A stretch of DNA of 6,794 bases from JBJHBY01 sp050485745. Lineage in GTDB: Bacteria > Pseudomonadota > Gammaproteobacteria > Pseudomonadales > CAMLJR01. The position numbers and the translations under genes are program-made. Positions 1-5,633 of this stretch are shown here, piece by piece. The notes beneath the pieces were generated by a model. The model saw only the letters and a list, made by a program, of their open reading frames with translations, had not been told where the DNA came from and ran no database searches. Each line of letters begins with the position of its first letter. Positions within the stretch are counted from its first letter, which is position 1. The stretch covers positions 1 to 6,794 of the forward strand of contig JBJHBY010000197.1 of NCBI GenBank assembly GCA_050485745.1. The letters are read 5' to 3'.

Positions 1-363
1 GTCGTACATAGCCTCGACGCTGTCTTCGAAACCACAGGCCTTCTGGATCGGGGTACCTCCACCGAGGTAGATCACCCCGCCGGACATGGCCGAGGAGCCG
101 CCAAGCTTGGGCAGCTTTTCCAGTACCAGCGCACGAGCACCGTGACGCCGGGCATCGATGGCGGCGGCGGTTCCTGCGGAGCCGGATCCGGCGATCAGCA
201 CATCGGTGTCCATGTCCCAGTGCCGTACGTCACGCTCGTCCAGTGTTACGCGAGGCTGGCAGGCGGCCACACCCACCGCGGCGACCGCACCGCCCAGGCC
301 CAGCAAAAAGCGGCGCCGCCCACTCGCGGTCACCGCCACGTCATCATCGTGTTCATCATGCAT
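1..363 (-). CDS. Tat-exported (putative lipoprotein) FAD-binding flavoprotein, KSTD/fumarate-reductase type, C-terminus beyond window
   Basis: The first 121 residues are visible and the rest runs off the left edge. The ATG at 361-363 follows GGAGAG with a 7-base spacer, 25 bases after the stop of the upstream gene, so it is the last visible operon gene. After an acidic N-terminus (residues 3-8 are D/E/H-rich) comes a twin-arginine motif, GRRRFLL at residues 15-21, a hydrophobic Gly/Ala/Val stretch at 22-34, and a lipobox-like VAAC with Cys35. The mature part opens with the FAD Rossmann motif GSGSAG (59-64), the ribose-binding acid Glu82 in LVLEK, GGSS (88-91) and LGGGTPIQKACGFED (100-114), all typical of FAD_binding_2 enzymes such as 3-ketosteroid dehydrogenases and fumarate reductases. 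Export of a folded FAD protein by Tat is consistent with the leader. It is a paralogue of the next gene, which lacks any leader. Lipidation is inferred; a plain Tat signal with an incidental Cys is possible. Confidence 0.85.
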   Translation of the reverse strand, partial: MHDEHDDDVAVTASGRRRFLLGLGGAVAAVGVAACQPRVTLDERDVRHWDMDTDVLIAGSGSAGTAAAIDARRHGARALVLEKLPKLGGSSAMSGGVIYLGGGTPIQKACGFEDSVEAMYD

Positions 364-388
364 CGATCCGCTCTCCGGAATGACCCGC

Positions 389-1858
389 TTACAGGTTTGC
401 AGCAGCGGCCCGACCGGCCAGGCGTCCGGACCAGGTGGCATCGCCAATGGACATACCGCTGGAATACCCCTCACCCGAGCGCGGAATGCCACAGGCATTG
501 CGACCCGCCGCGTACAAGCCCGGTATCGGCTCACCGGCATGATCCAGCACTTCGCCGTCGGGGCGCGTCTCCAGGCCACCGAAGGTAAAGCCGGAATACA
601 TGCAGCCGCCCTCCTGCAAACGACAGTCGATGGCAACGAAGGGGGGTGTATCCAGCGGCTTGAGGTAATCCGGCGCTTTGTGAAACAGCGGGTCTTCGCC
701 CTGCGCGGCAAAATGGTTGTAGTTGGCTACCGTATGCGCCAGGGTATTCGCCGGAAAACCCATATCGCGTTCCAGTTCCTCGATGGTCTCAGCGGCCTCA
801 AGGATGGGCATATTGGCGTATTCCGGCGGCTGCTCGAACAGCTCGCCATCGACAATCAGGTAGACCTTGCCCTCGCTTTGGTTCATGGCGTGGTGTGCCA
901 TGCGTCCGTGATAGCAGTCTTCATTGATAAAGCGCTGGCCCTGGGCATTGACCATAATGCCCTTTACATGGGGTGCCGGGGGATAGAACGGCAGGCACAG
1001 AAAGCCCTCATGCATGTTCATCGCTGCGCCACCGGCACCCATCCCCAGCCGAATCCCGGTGCCGTCATCACCGGGATTGCCCAGGGGAACGGTCAGCTTC
1101 TTCAGACGCGGTGCATGGCGCTCGAGCATGCCCTCGTTGAAAATGAACCCGCCGGCACAAAGGATCACACCGCGCCGCGCGCGCACCGCACGTATTTCGC
1201 GATCGATGCGCACCAGCACCCCGACCACCCGCCGCCCATCCATCACCAGGGCCAGAACCCGCGCGTCGCACTGGATGTTCACCCCCAGGGCCTGCATCCG
1301 CGACGTCAATACGCGCATCAGGGTCGATCCACCCTCCTCGCCCATGGCCTTCGGTTTGTGGCCACGGGGTACGGGACGGGCGACCGAGCTCTCGGCCAGG
1401 CAGGCTTCGTTGCCCGAGTAGATCAGGGTTTCATCGTTCGGCGTGTTAGTGTGCTTGTGGGGATAGAAAACCGGATTGAACTCAACGCCCTGACTGACCA
1501 GCCAATCGTAGTGTTCGAGGCTGTTCTCACAATAGCGGCGAATCTTCTCGACATCGGCATTAGGGCCGCTGGCCAGCAACATATAGCGATACATATCTTC
1601 GAGGGTATCCTCGAAACCGCAGGCCTTCTGGATCGGCGTGCCACCACCCAGGTAGATCAAACCGCCAGCGAGAGCGGTGGTACCGCCGGTGGCACTGGCC
1701 AGTTCCAGCACCATGACCTCGGCGCCGGCCTCGCGCGCCTCGATCGCGGCACTGGCACCGGCGCCGCCGCAACCCACCACGATCACATCAGTCTCCGCAT
1801 ACCACTCGTGGATGTCGGACACGGGAACGGGGCGGGCAGCATCAGGTTTCAGGTTCAT
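389..1858 (-). CDS. FAD-binding_2 flavoprotein, 3-ketosteroid-dehydrogenase-like (cytoplasmic paralogue)
   Basis: A complete 489-residue flavoprotein, close to the usual 480-570 for this family. It should catalyse FAD-dependent dehydrogenation or reduction of a C=C bond alpha,beta to a ketone or carboxylate. Visible motifs are the dinucleotide fold GCGGAG (29-34), Glu52 ending the second strand, GGTT (58-61), LGGGTPIQKACGFED (70-84), the second FAD segment ILCAGGF, and a C-terminal FAD region PIPGLYAAGRNACG followed by GEGYSSGMSIGDA with Tyr465. In ketosteroid dehydrogenases a Tyr/Gly pair (YPGxG) lies at about this place, here one residue shorter by eye. There is no signal peptide. The start has only a weak GAG-type ribosome site, and 91 bases separate it from the OYE stop, so translation may be modest or hairpin-controlled. 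The first 84 residues align closely with the downstream Tat-exported copy, pointing to tandem duplication and divergence. Urocanate- or fumarate-reductase-like activity is an alternative; the exact substrate cannot be read from the sequence. Confidence 0.88.
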   Translation of the reverse strand: MNLKPDAARPVPVSDIHEWYAETDVIVVGCGGAGASAAIEAREAGAEVMVLELASATGGTTALAGGLIYLGGGTPIQKACGFEDTLEDMYRYMLLASGPNADVEKIRRYCENSLEHYDWLVSQGVEFNPVFYPHKHTNTPNDETLIYSGNEACLAESSVARPVPRGHKPKAMGEEGGSTLMRVLTSRMQALGVNIQCDARVLALVMDGRRVVGVLVRIDREIRAVRARRGVILCAGGFIFNEGMLERHAPRLKKLTVPLGNPGDDGTGIRLGMGAGGAAMNMHEGFLCLPFYPPAPHVKGIMVNAQGQRFINEDCYHGRMAHHAMNQSEGKVYLIVDGELFEQPPEYANMPILEAAETIEELERDMGFPANTLAHTVANYNHFAAQGEDPLFHKAPDYLKPLDTPPFVAIDCRLQEGGCMYSGFTFGGLETRPDGEVLDHAGEPIPGLYAAGRNACGIPRSGEGYSSGMSIGDATWSGRLAGRAAAANL

Positions 1859-1897
1859 TGCAACATCTCGCGGTGGGCGGGGTTGAAGCGAATCCTA

Positions 1898-1911
1898 GCA
1901 CCGCGAGGTGC
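1898..1911 (-). other. Small hairpin in the OYE-flavoprotein gap
   Basis: On the minus strand GCACC and GGTGC form a perfect 5-base stem with a TCGC loop, 39 bases before the flavoprotein start at 1858. With the hairpin at the OYE stop it makes this 91-base gap structured. No terminator T-tract is present. Confidence 0.35.
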
Positions 1912-1939
1912 AATGACGGGTTCAGGGCAGTGGACCGGC

Positions 1940-1959
1940 GCGGGGTTTGTCAGCCCCGC
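1940..1959 (-). other. Hairpin spanning the OYE stop codon
   Basis: GCGGGG and CCCCGC form a perfect 6-base GC stem with an 8-base loop that includes the TGA stop at 1950-1952. No T-run follows on the minus strand, so it is not a standard intrinsic terminator. It could slow 3' decay of the upstream mRNA part or act as an attenuating structure before the flavoprotein genes. Confidence 0.4.
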
Positions 1960-3014
1960 AGCGGCGGATAATCCGTGTACCCTTCCGGCCCGGGCGTATA
2001 CAGCCGCTTCACATCGAACTCGGTCAGGGCAGCATCCCGACGAAAACGCTCGACGAGATCCGGGTTGCCGATATACGGGCGCCCGAACGATACGGCCGCC
2101 GCCTCGCCAGCGGCGATCACCGCACCGGCCTCATCACGGCTGTAGCTTTCGTTGACGATCAGCGGACCATTGAAATGCGCTTTCGCCAGGGCCAGGTTGT
2201 CTACCGGCCCCCTGGGCATGCGGATTACATGCAGATAAGCCAGGCCCATGCCGCTGGTACTTTGCAGCAATACCCGGAAGGTTTCCTCAGGGTTATCGTC
2301 GTGCAGGTCGTTGAAGGGGTTGCCCGGGCAGATGCGGATACCGACACGGTCTGCGCCATCCACGGCTGCCATGGCCTGCAAAACCTCGATGACGAAACGC
2401 ACGCGGTTCTCGACCGGACCACCATAGGCATCATCGCGCCGGTTGGTTCCGGTGGAGAGAAACTGCGCCGGCAGATACCCTGAGGTGCAGTGCAGCTCGA
2501 CACCATCAAAACCCGCCTCAAAGGCGTTCACCGTTGCCTGGCGGTACTCCTCGATCACGCCGGGAATCTCGTCCAGGCGCAGCGCGCGCGGGGTTACGAA
2601 ATCCTGCATGCCCGCCGTGTCGGTGAACATTTGCCCACGCGCCGCAATGGCGGAAGGAGCAACCGTTTCAGCATCCGGCGCCTTGTTGTCCGGGTGCGCA
2701 ACACGGCCGCAGTGCATCACCTGCAACACCATGCGTCCACCCTCGGCGTGCACCGCGTCCACCACCTTGCGCCAGCCGGCCACTTGTTCCGCTGTGTGAA
2801 TTCCCGGCGTACGGCAATAGCCCTTGCCATCGGCAGAGGGCTGGGTGCCTTCGCTGATGATCAGGCCCGCACTGGCGCGCTGGCGGTAGTACTCACGCAT
2901 CAGGTCCGTGGGTACGTCGCCGTCACCGGCGCGGGAGCGGGTCATCGGCGCCATCACTACGCGGTTGGCCAGCTCGATGCGACCGAGTTTGACCGGGGAA
3001 AACAGATCAGACAT
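1950..3014 (-). CDS. Old yellow enzyme family FMN oxidoreductase (ene-reductase)
   Basis: A 354-residue TIM-barrel flavoprotein of normal OYE length. The family uses NAD(P)H and FMN to reduce the C=C bond of alpha,beta-unsaturated ketones. Motifs: LFSPVKLG at 4-11, MAPMTRSRA (21-29) with the Thr that tunes the flavin, Gln98 and Arg227 as expected FMN contacts, GYLPAQFLS (179-187), TNRRDDAYGG (190-199), ENR (202-204), LHVI (261-264), and the phosphate-binding AVSFGRPYIGNPDL (307-320). Two active-site positions differ from classical members. The substrate-binding pair, normally HxxN or HxxH, reads His175-Cys-Thr-Ser178, and the usual Trp of QLWH is Met100 in QVMH. The start is the ATG at 3012-3014, 7 bases after AGGAG; the frame stays open upstream to 3266, but that part lies inside the previous gene and has no family similarity. 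In context it probably handles an enone made by the neighbouring dehydrogenases. A 3-oxo-delta4-steroid reductase role like BaiCD is possible, but the Fe-S and second flavin domains of BaiCD are absent. Confidence 0.92.
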   Translation of the reverse strand: MSDLFSPVKLGRIELANRVVMAPMTRSRAGDGDVPTDLMREYYRQRASAGLIISEGTQPSADGKGYCRTPGIHTAEQVAGWRKVVDAVHAEGGRMVLQVMHCGRVAHPDNKAPDAETVAPSAIAARGQMFTDTAGMQDFVTPRALRLDEIPGVIEEYRQATVNAFEAGFDGVELHCTSGYLPAQFLSTGTNRRDDAYGGPVENRVRFVIEVLQAMAAVDGADRVGIRICPGNPFNDLHDDNPEETFRVLLQSTSGMGLAYLHVIRMPRGPVDNLALAKAHFNGPLIVNESYSRDEAGAVIAAGEAAAVSFGRPYIGNPDLVERFRRDAALTEFDVKRLYTPGPEGYTDYPPLRG

Positions 3015-3076
3015 GCCTTTACTCCTGCGGGGCCGGAAGGCCGCACCACCGGTGCCCTCCCGACCGTTATTGACCT

Positions 3077-3092
3077 GGCACATGCCTGTGCC
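3077..3092 (-). other. Small hairpin between the NTF2-fold gene and OYE
   Basis: GGCACA and TGTGCC pair perfectly around a 4-base loop in the 100-base gap. A second short GGCC/GGCC stem lies at 3031-3042, just upstream of the OYE ribosome site at 3022-3026. Neither is followed by a T-run; a role in RNA processing or OYE translation is only a possibility. Confidence 0.3.
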
Positions 3093-3114
3093 GGGTAGAT
3101 GTTCACGATATCCG

Positions 3115-3741
3115 TCAGCGCACGCGAATCTTCGGCCAGGGGGCGTTGCCACGCATGGTGTCGAGGAAAGCCTCGAACGGCGCCGGCTCGGCCACTTCGG
3201 GCAGGCCTTCCGGGGGACTGGCCCAGAAGTCCTTCCAGGACGGAAACAACTCGTGCCAGGCACCACTATAGGGTTCGCGGCCCGGCCAGCGCATCTTCAT
3301 GTCGCCCAGCGGGGGCTTGTTCAGATCGCTGGCGTACCAATAGCACGGCAGGCGACGACGGAAATACCAGCGGCCATCAATGCGCTCGTATTCATCCCAG
3401 TACATCATCTGCATGATCACCCATTCGGGGCCTGTCTCATGCTCGTTCTTCGAGTACACCACACCCACCGCGTGGTCGGGGTCGCGAAACTCGATGACGT
3501 GTCCGCCGATATGGTGTGAGGTGCCGGTGAACTGGTGGCGCAGGGTGTCATCCACCCAGGCCTTGAGGTGGGCGCGACCGACCTTCTCGCGGCTGACGCG
3601 GATGTCCGGGGCAAACAGATTGACGTGCGCGTCGAGGTCGCGCATGTCCAGGCTCAGGGCATACTTGGCCGGCAGCATGCGGATCTCCTCGATCGATTCG
3701 AGGCGATCGATACGCGCCAGCAATTCCTCAGTAGTACTCAT
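3115..3741 (-). CDS. SnoaL/NTF2-fold protein, putative dehydratase or isomerase
   Basis: A 208-residue protein with the SnoaL_4/NTF2-like pattern: an amphipathic helix starting LLARIDRLESIEEIR (7-21), then Tyr27 and Asp32 in KYALSLDMRD, LFAPDI (42-47), the histidine cluster SHHIGGH (75-81), and a strand ending YERIDGRWYF before RRRLP. Members of this fold cover a hydrophobic cavity and include scytalone dehydratase, delta5-3-ketosteroid isomerase and bile acid 7alpha-dehydratase BaiE. The Tyr-x4-Asp and later His arrangement, and the YEkIDGxWY strand, resemble BaiE by eye. It is longer than the usual 130-170 residues; about 50 C-terminal residues, rich in Trp, Pro and Phe, form an extra tail. 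The start at 3741 follows GAGGAGG by 5 bases, and that site overlaps the stop codon of the upstream SDR. An open extension to 3888 in this frame overlaps the SDR and is rejected. Function as dehydratase or isomerase is inference; a non-catalytic binding role cannot be excluded. Confidence 0.85.
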   Translation of the reverse strand: MSTTEELLARIDRLESIEEIRMLPAKYALSLDMRDLDAHVNLFAPDIRVSREKVGRAHLKAWVDDTLRHQFTGTSHHIGGHVIEFRDPDHAVGVVYSKNEHETGPEWVIMQMMYWDEYERIDGRWYFRRRLPCYWYASDLNKPPLGDMKMRWPGREPYSGAWHELFPSWKDFWASPPEGLPEVAEPAPFEAFLDTMRGNAPWPKIRVR

Positions 3742-3746
3742 GCGAG

Positions 3747-3753
3747 CCTCCTC
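3747..3753 (-). promoter_or_regulatory. Ribosome binding site overlapping the upstream stop codon
   Basis: The minus strand reads GAGGAGG five bases before the NTF2-fold gene ATG. Its first two bases are the GA of the TGA stop (3752-3754) of the preceding SDR. This decides the start at 3741 and implies translational coupling of the two proteins. Confidence 0.75.
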
Positions 3754-4534
3754 AGGTCCAGTCCGCCGGGCCATTGTAGAGTTCACAGAGGCGGCCGCCA
3801 TCCACCACCAGGCTCTGCCCGGTGACGTAGGAGCTCTCGTCGCTGGCCATGAACAGGATGGCATTCGCACATTCACGCGGGTCACCAATGCGGTTCAGGG
3901 GAATCAGGCCGGAAGTCTGCTCCCGCGCCTCATCGTTCGGCAGCACCGCTGCCGTGGCCGGAGTCAGGAAGGCTCCCGGAACGATGGCGTTGACGCGAAT
4001 GCCGGCACGAGCACCCTCCAGCGCCGCGTTGCGGGTGAACTGGATCACCGCGGCCTTGGCTGCACCGTAGCCACTGGTTCCCGGCGACGCCATCATGCCC
4101 AGCACCGAGGACACGTTGACGATGGAACCACCACCCTGCTTGCGCATCTGCGGCATCACCGCACGCGCCCCAAAGAAGGTACCGTCGAGGCTGACCAGGA
4201 AGTTCTGCCGCCAGGCCTTGGTCGACATCGACTCCACCATGCCCGGCACCATCAGCACCGCATTGTTGACCAGCACATCGATGCGGCCTTCCTCGGCCAC
4301 CAGGCGCTCGACCAGCGTGGCCCAGCCAGCTTCATCACTGACGTCCAGCGGCTCCACACGCACGCGGCCGCCGCTGCTGCGAATCTGTTCGGCGACACCT
4401 TCCAGGGCTTCGCGGCGGCGCGCACACAACACCACCAGGGCGCCCTCTTCGGCAAAGCGCTGCGCAGTGGCGGCACCAATGCCCTGGCTGGAACCGGTGA
4501 CAATGGCCACCTTGCCGTCTAGTCGCTTGCTCAT
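3752..4534 (-). CDS. Classical SDR oxidoreductase, probably NADP(H)-dependent
   Basis: A 260-residue short-chain dehydrogenase/reductase of standard length, interconverting a hydroxyl and a ketone. The cofactor motif TGSSQGIG lies at 13-20. Strand 2 ends in CARRR (37-41), basic residues that in classical SDRs favour NADP(H). LDVSD (63-67) is the adenine-ring contact, NNAV (90-93) replaces the usual NNAG, the catalytic Ser143, Tyr156 and Lys160 are in place (YGAAK), and the C-terminal part has IRVNAIVPGAFLT and SYVTGQSLVVDGG. The catalytic Asn of helix alpha4, normally in V-N-L-x-G, is Ser115 here (VSLDG, codon at 4190-4192). The ATG at 4532-4534 sits 8 bases after AGAGGAG. The gene is 62 bases after the first operon gene and 10 bases before the NTF2-fold gene. 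Hydroxysteroid or 3-oxoacyl reductase-like roles are plausible; substrate unknown. Confidence 0.92.
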   Translation of the reverse strand: MSKRLDGKVAIVTGSSQGIGAATAQRFAEEGALVVLCARRREALEGVAEQIRSSGGRVRVEPLDVSDEAGWATLVERLVAEEGRIDVLVNNAVLMVPGMVESMSTKAWRQNFLVSLDGTFFGARAVMPQMRKQGGGSIVNVSSVLGMMASPGTSGYGAAKAAVIQFTRNAALEGARAGIRVNAIVPGAFLTPATAAVLPNDEAREQTSGLIPLNRIGDPRECANAILFMASDESSYVTGQSLVVDGGRLCELYNGPADWT

Positions 4535-4596
4535 ATTGAATCTCCTCTCGAATACTGAAAAACGGGAACGTGAAAAATTCGGCCGTGGGCTTCACC

Positions 4597-5424
4597 TCAG
4601 AGCATGTACATGCCGCCATTGGCACACAGTGTATGGCCAGTGACATAAGACGCATCATCGCTGCACAGATAGACCACCGCACGGGCAATTTCCTCCGGCT
4701 GCGCCAGTCGCTGCAATGGCACACGCGATGCCATCGACTGGCGCCACTCCTCCGAGATTCCGAGCAGGGCCGGCGTCAGGGTCGCCCCCGGCGCCACCGC
4801 GTTGACGCGAATGCCGCGGCCACCGACCTCCTCCGCCAGGGCGTGGGTCAGGCCGAGAATACCGGCCTTGGTCGCCGCGTAGTGGACTCCGCCCTCGCCG
4901 GTGAAAGCGGAGGTGGATGAAATACTGACGATACTGCCGGGCGTGCCGTTGGCGGTGAACAGGCGCAGGGCCTCACGGCAACAATAGAAGGTTCCGCTGA
5001 GGTTGACATCGACCACCGCCTGCCAGCCGCGATCCTCCATATCGACAGTGTGATCGGCGTGGGTGACCGGGGTCTCGCCACGACCGATCTCCGCCATGCG
5101 CTGTGCGAGGCGCTCCTGGTATCGATCGAAGCCGTCACCCGGGGCGTTGCCGATCCCCGCGTTGTTGACCAGGATATCCAGGCCGCCGAAGTCACTGACC
5201 ACCTGCGCAAACACCTGCACCACGGCGGCACTGTCCGCCACGTTGCAGGCATAGGCGCGGGCATCGGCGCCATCACCGAGGCTGGCCACGGTTTCCGCGG
5301 CGGCTTCGAGGCGCAGGTCGAGCACCGCGACGCGGGCCCCCTCGGCAGCGAGGGCCGCGGCTATGGCACGACCAATACCCTGGCCGGCTCCGGTCACGAT
5401 TGCTACACGACGGGTCAGGCGCAT
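4597..5424 (-). CDS. Classical SDR dehydrogenase with inserted loop, probably NAD(H)-dependent
   Basis: A 275-residue SDR and first gene of the minus-strand operon. It has TGAGQGIG (11-18), strand 2 ending in VLDLR with Asp36, the acidic residue that selects NAD(H) over NADP(H), NNAG (87-90), and the full catalytic tetrad Asn141 (VNLSG), Ser169, Tyr182 and Lys186 (YAATK). IRVNAVAPGATLTP and SYVTGHTLCANGG close the fold. Between NNAG and the Asn141 helix is a stretch of roughly 45 residues (91-134), about 25-30 longer than in the downstream SDR, containing RLAQRMAEIGRGETP and THADHTVDMED. Such an insert is typical of a subgroup of NAD-dependent SDRs and probably shapes the substrate pocket or oligomer contacts. 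The ATG at 5422-5424 is 7 bases after GGAGG. It would oxidise an alcohol to a ketone, the likely entry step of the pathway; the substrate is not evident. Confidence 0.92.
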   Translation of the reverse strand: MRLTRRVAIVTGAGQGIGRAIAAALAAEGARVAVLDLRLEAAAETVASLGDGADARAYACNVADSAAVVQVFAQVVSDFGGLDILVNNAGIGNAPGDGFDRYQERLAQRMAEIGRGETPVTHADHTVDMEDRGWQAVVDVNLSGTFYCCREALRLFTANGTPGSIVSISSTSAFTGEGGVHYAATKAGILGLTHALAEEVGGRGIRVNAVAPGATLTPALLGISEEWRQSMASRVPLQRLAQPEEIARAVVYLCSDDASYVTGHTLCANGGMYML

Positions 5425-5526
5425 ACAGAGTCCTCCGAATGGTGAAGCGGCGCCGCCGGCAGCGCTGCGACTCGGGAAAAGTGGCTGGAGAGGGTTTCTC
5501 GACCATCACCAAAACAAGAAGCCCGC

Positions 5527-5555
5527 ACTATAGCCCGCGGCAACGTGCAAATAAA
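5527..5555 (-). promoter_or_regulatory. Candidate promoter of the minus-strand operon
   Basis: On the minus strand TATAGT (complement of 5527-5532) matches the -10 consensus at five of six bases. About 17 bases upstream the sequence is TTTATT (5550-5555), a poor -35, inside the large dyad. A good -10 with a poor -35 covered by a regulator site suits an activator-dependent promoter. The leader to the SDR start would be about 95 bases. Confidence 0.35.
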
Positions 5556-5570
5556 CGATTTTGTTTGCAC
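5545..5570. promoter_or_regulatory. Operator-like imperfect dyad in the divergent promoter region
   Basis: Arms GTGCAAATAAA (5545-5555) and TTTGTTTGCAC (5560-5570) are complementary at 10 of 11 positions around a 4-base centre. The dyad lies upstream of the candidate operon -10 (5527-5532) and covers the place where its -35 should be. LysR proteins bind dyads in such divergent regions, so this is the likely recognition or activation site of the adjacent regulator. It has no clean T-N11-A core, so the assignment rests on symmetry and position. Confidence 0.6.
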
Positions 5571-5593
5571 CGTACCGTGCATAAATGCACAAT
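5565..5593 (+). promoter_or_regulatory. Candidate promoter of the LysR gene
   Basis: TTGCAC (5565-5570) and CACAAT (5588-5593) are spaced by 17 bases. Both are only partial matches to -35 and -10 boxes. The pair overlaps both dyads, so the regulator could block its own transcription. CATAAA at 5580-5585 is an alternative -10. Confidence 0.25.
5577..5590. promoter_or_regulatory. Second operator-like palindrome sharing the GTGCA half-site
   Basis: GTGCAT and ATGCAC flank two A bases as a perfect 6+6 dyad, six bases downstream of the larger dyad and with the same outer half-site GTGCA/TGCAC. It is 43 bases before the LysR start codon and overlaps the best candidate LysR promoter, which fits autoregulation. 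Confidence 0.55.
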
Positions 5594-5633
5594 CAGGCAG
5601 TACCACTATCCGCTGGAGCAACGGACTCCGAAC

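Noticed and set aside
28..85. Possible DNA repeat with 1612-1669
   Set aside because: The similarity is explained by the conserved LGGGTPIQKACGFED segment of two paralogous flavoproteins, not by a separate repeat element.
158..2155. 665-residue open frame on the plus strand antisense to the flavoprotein genes and part of OYE
   Set aside because: It opposes three well-supported genes, has no recognisable domain and low-complexity Arg/Ala/His composition, and is expected from GC-rich codon use on the opposite strand.
3015..3266. N-terminal extension of the OYE frame
   Set aside because: The extension overlaps the NTF2-fold gene, lacks OYE similarity, and a strong AGGAG precedes the internal ATG at 3014.
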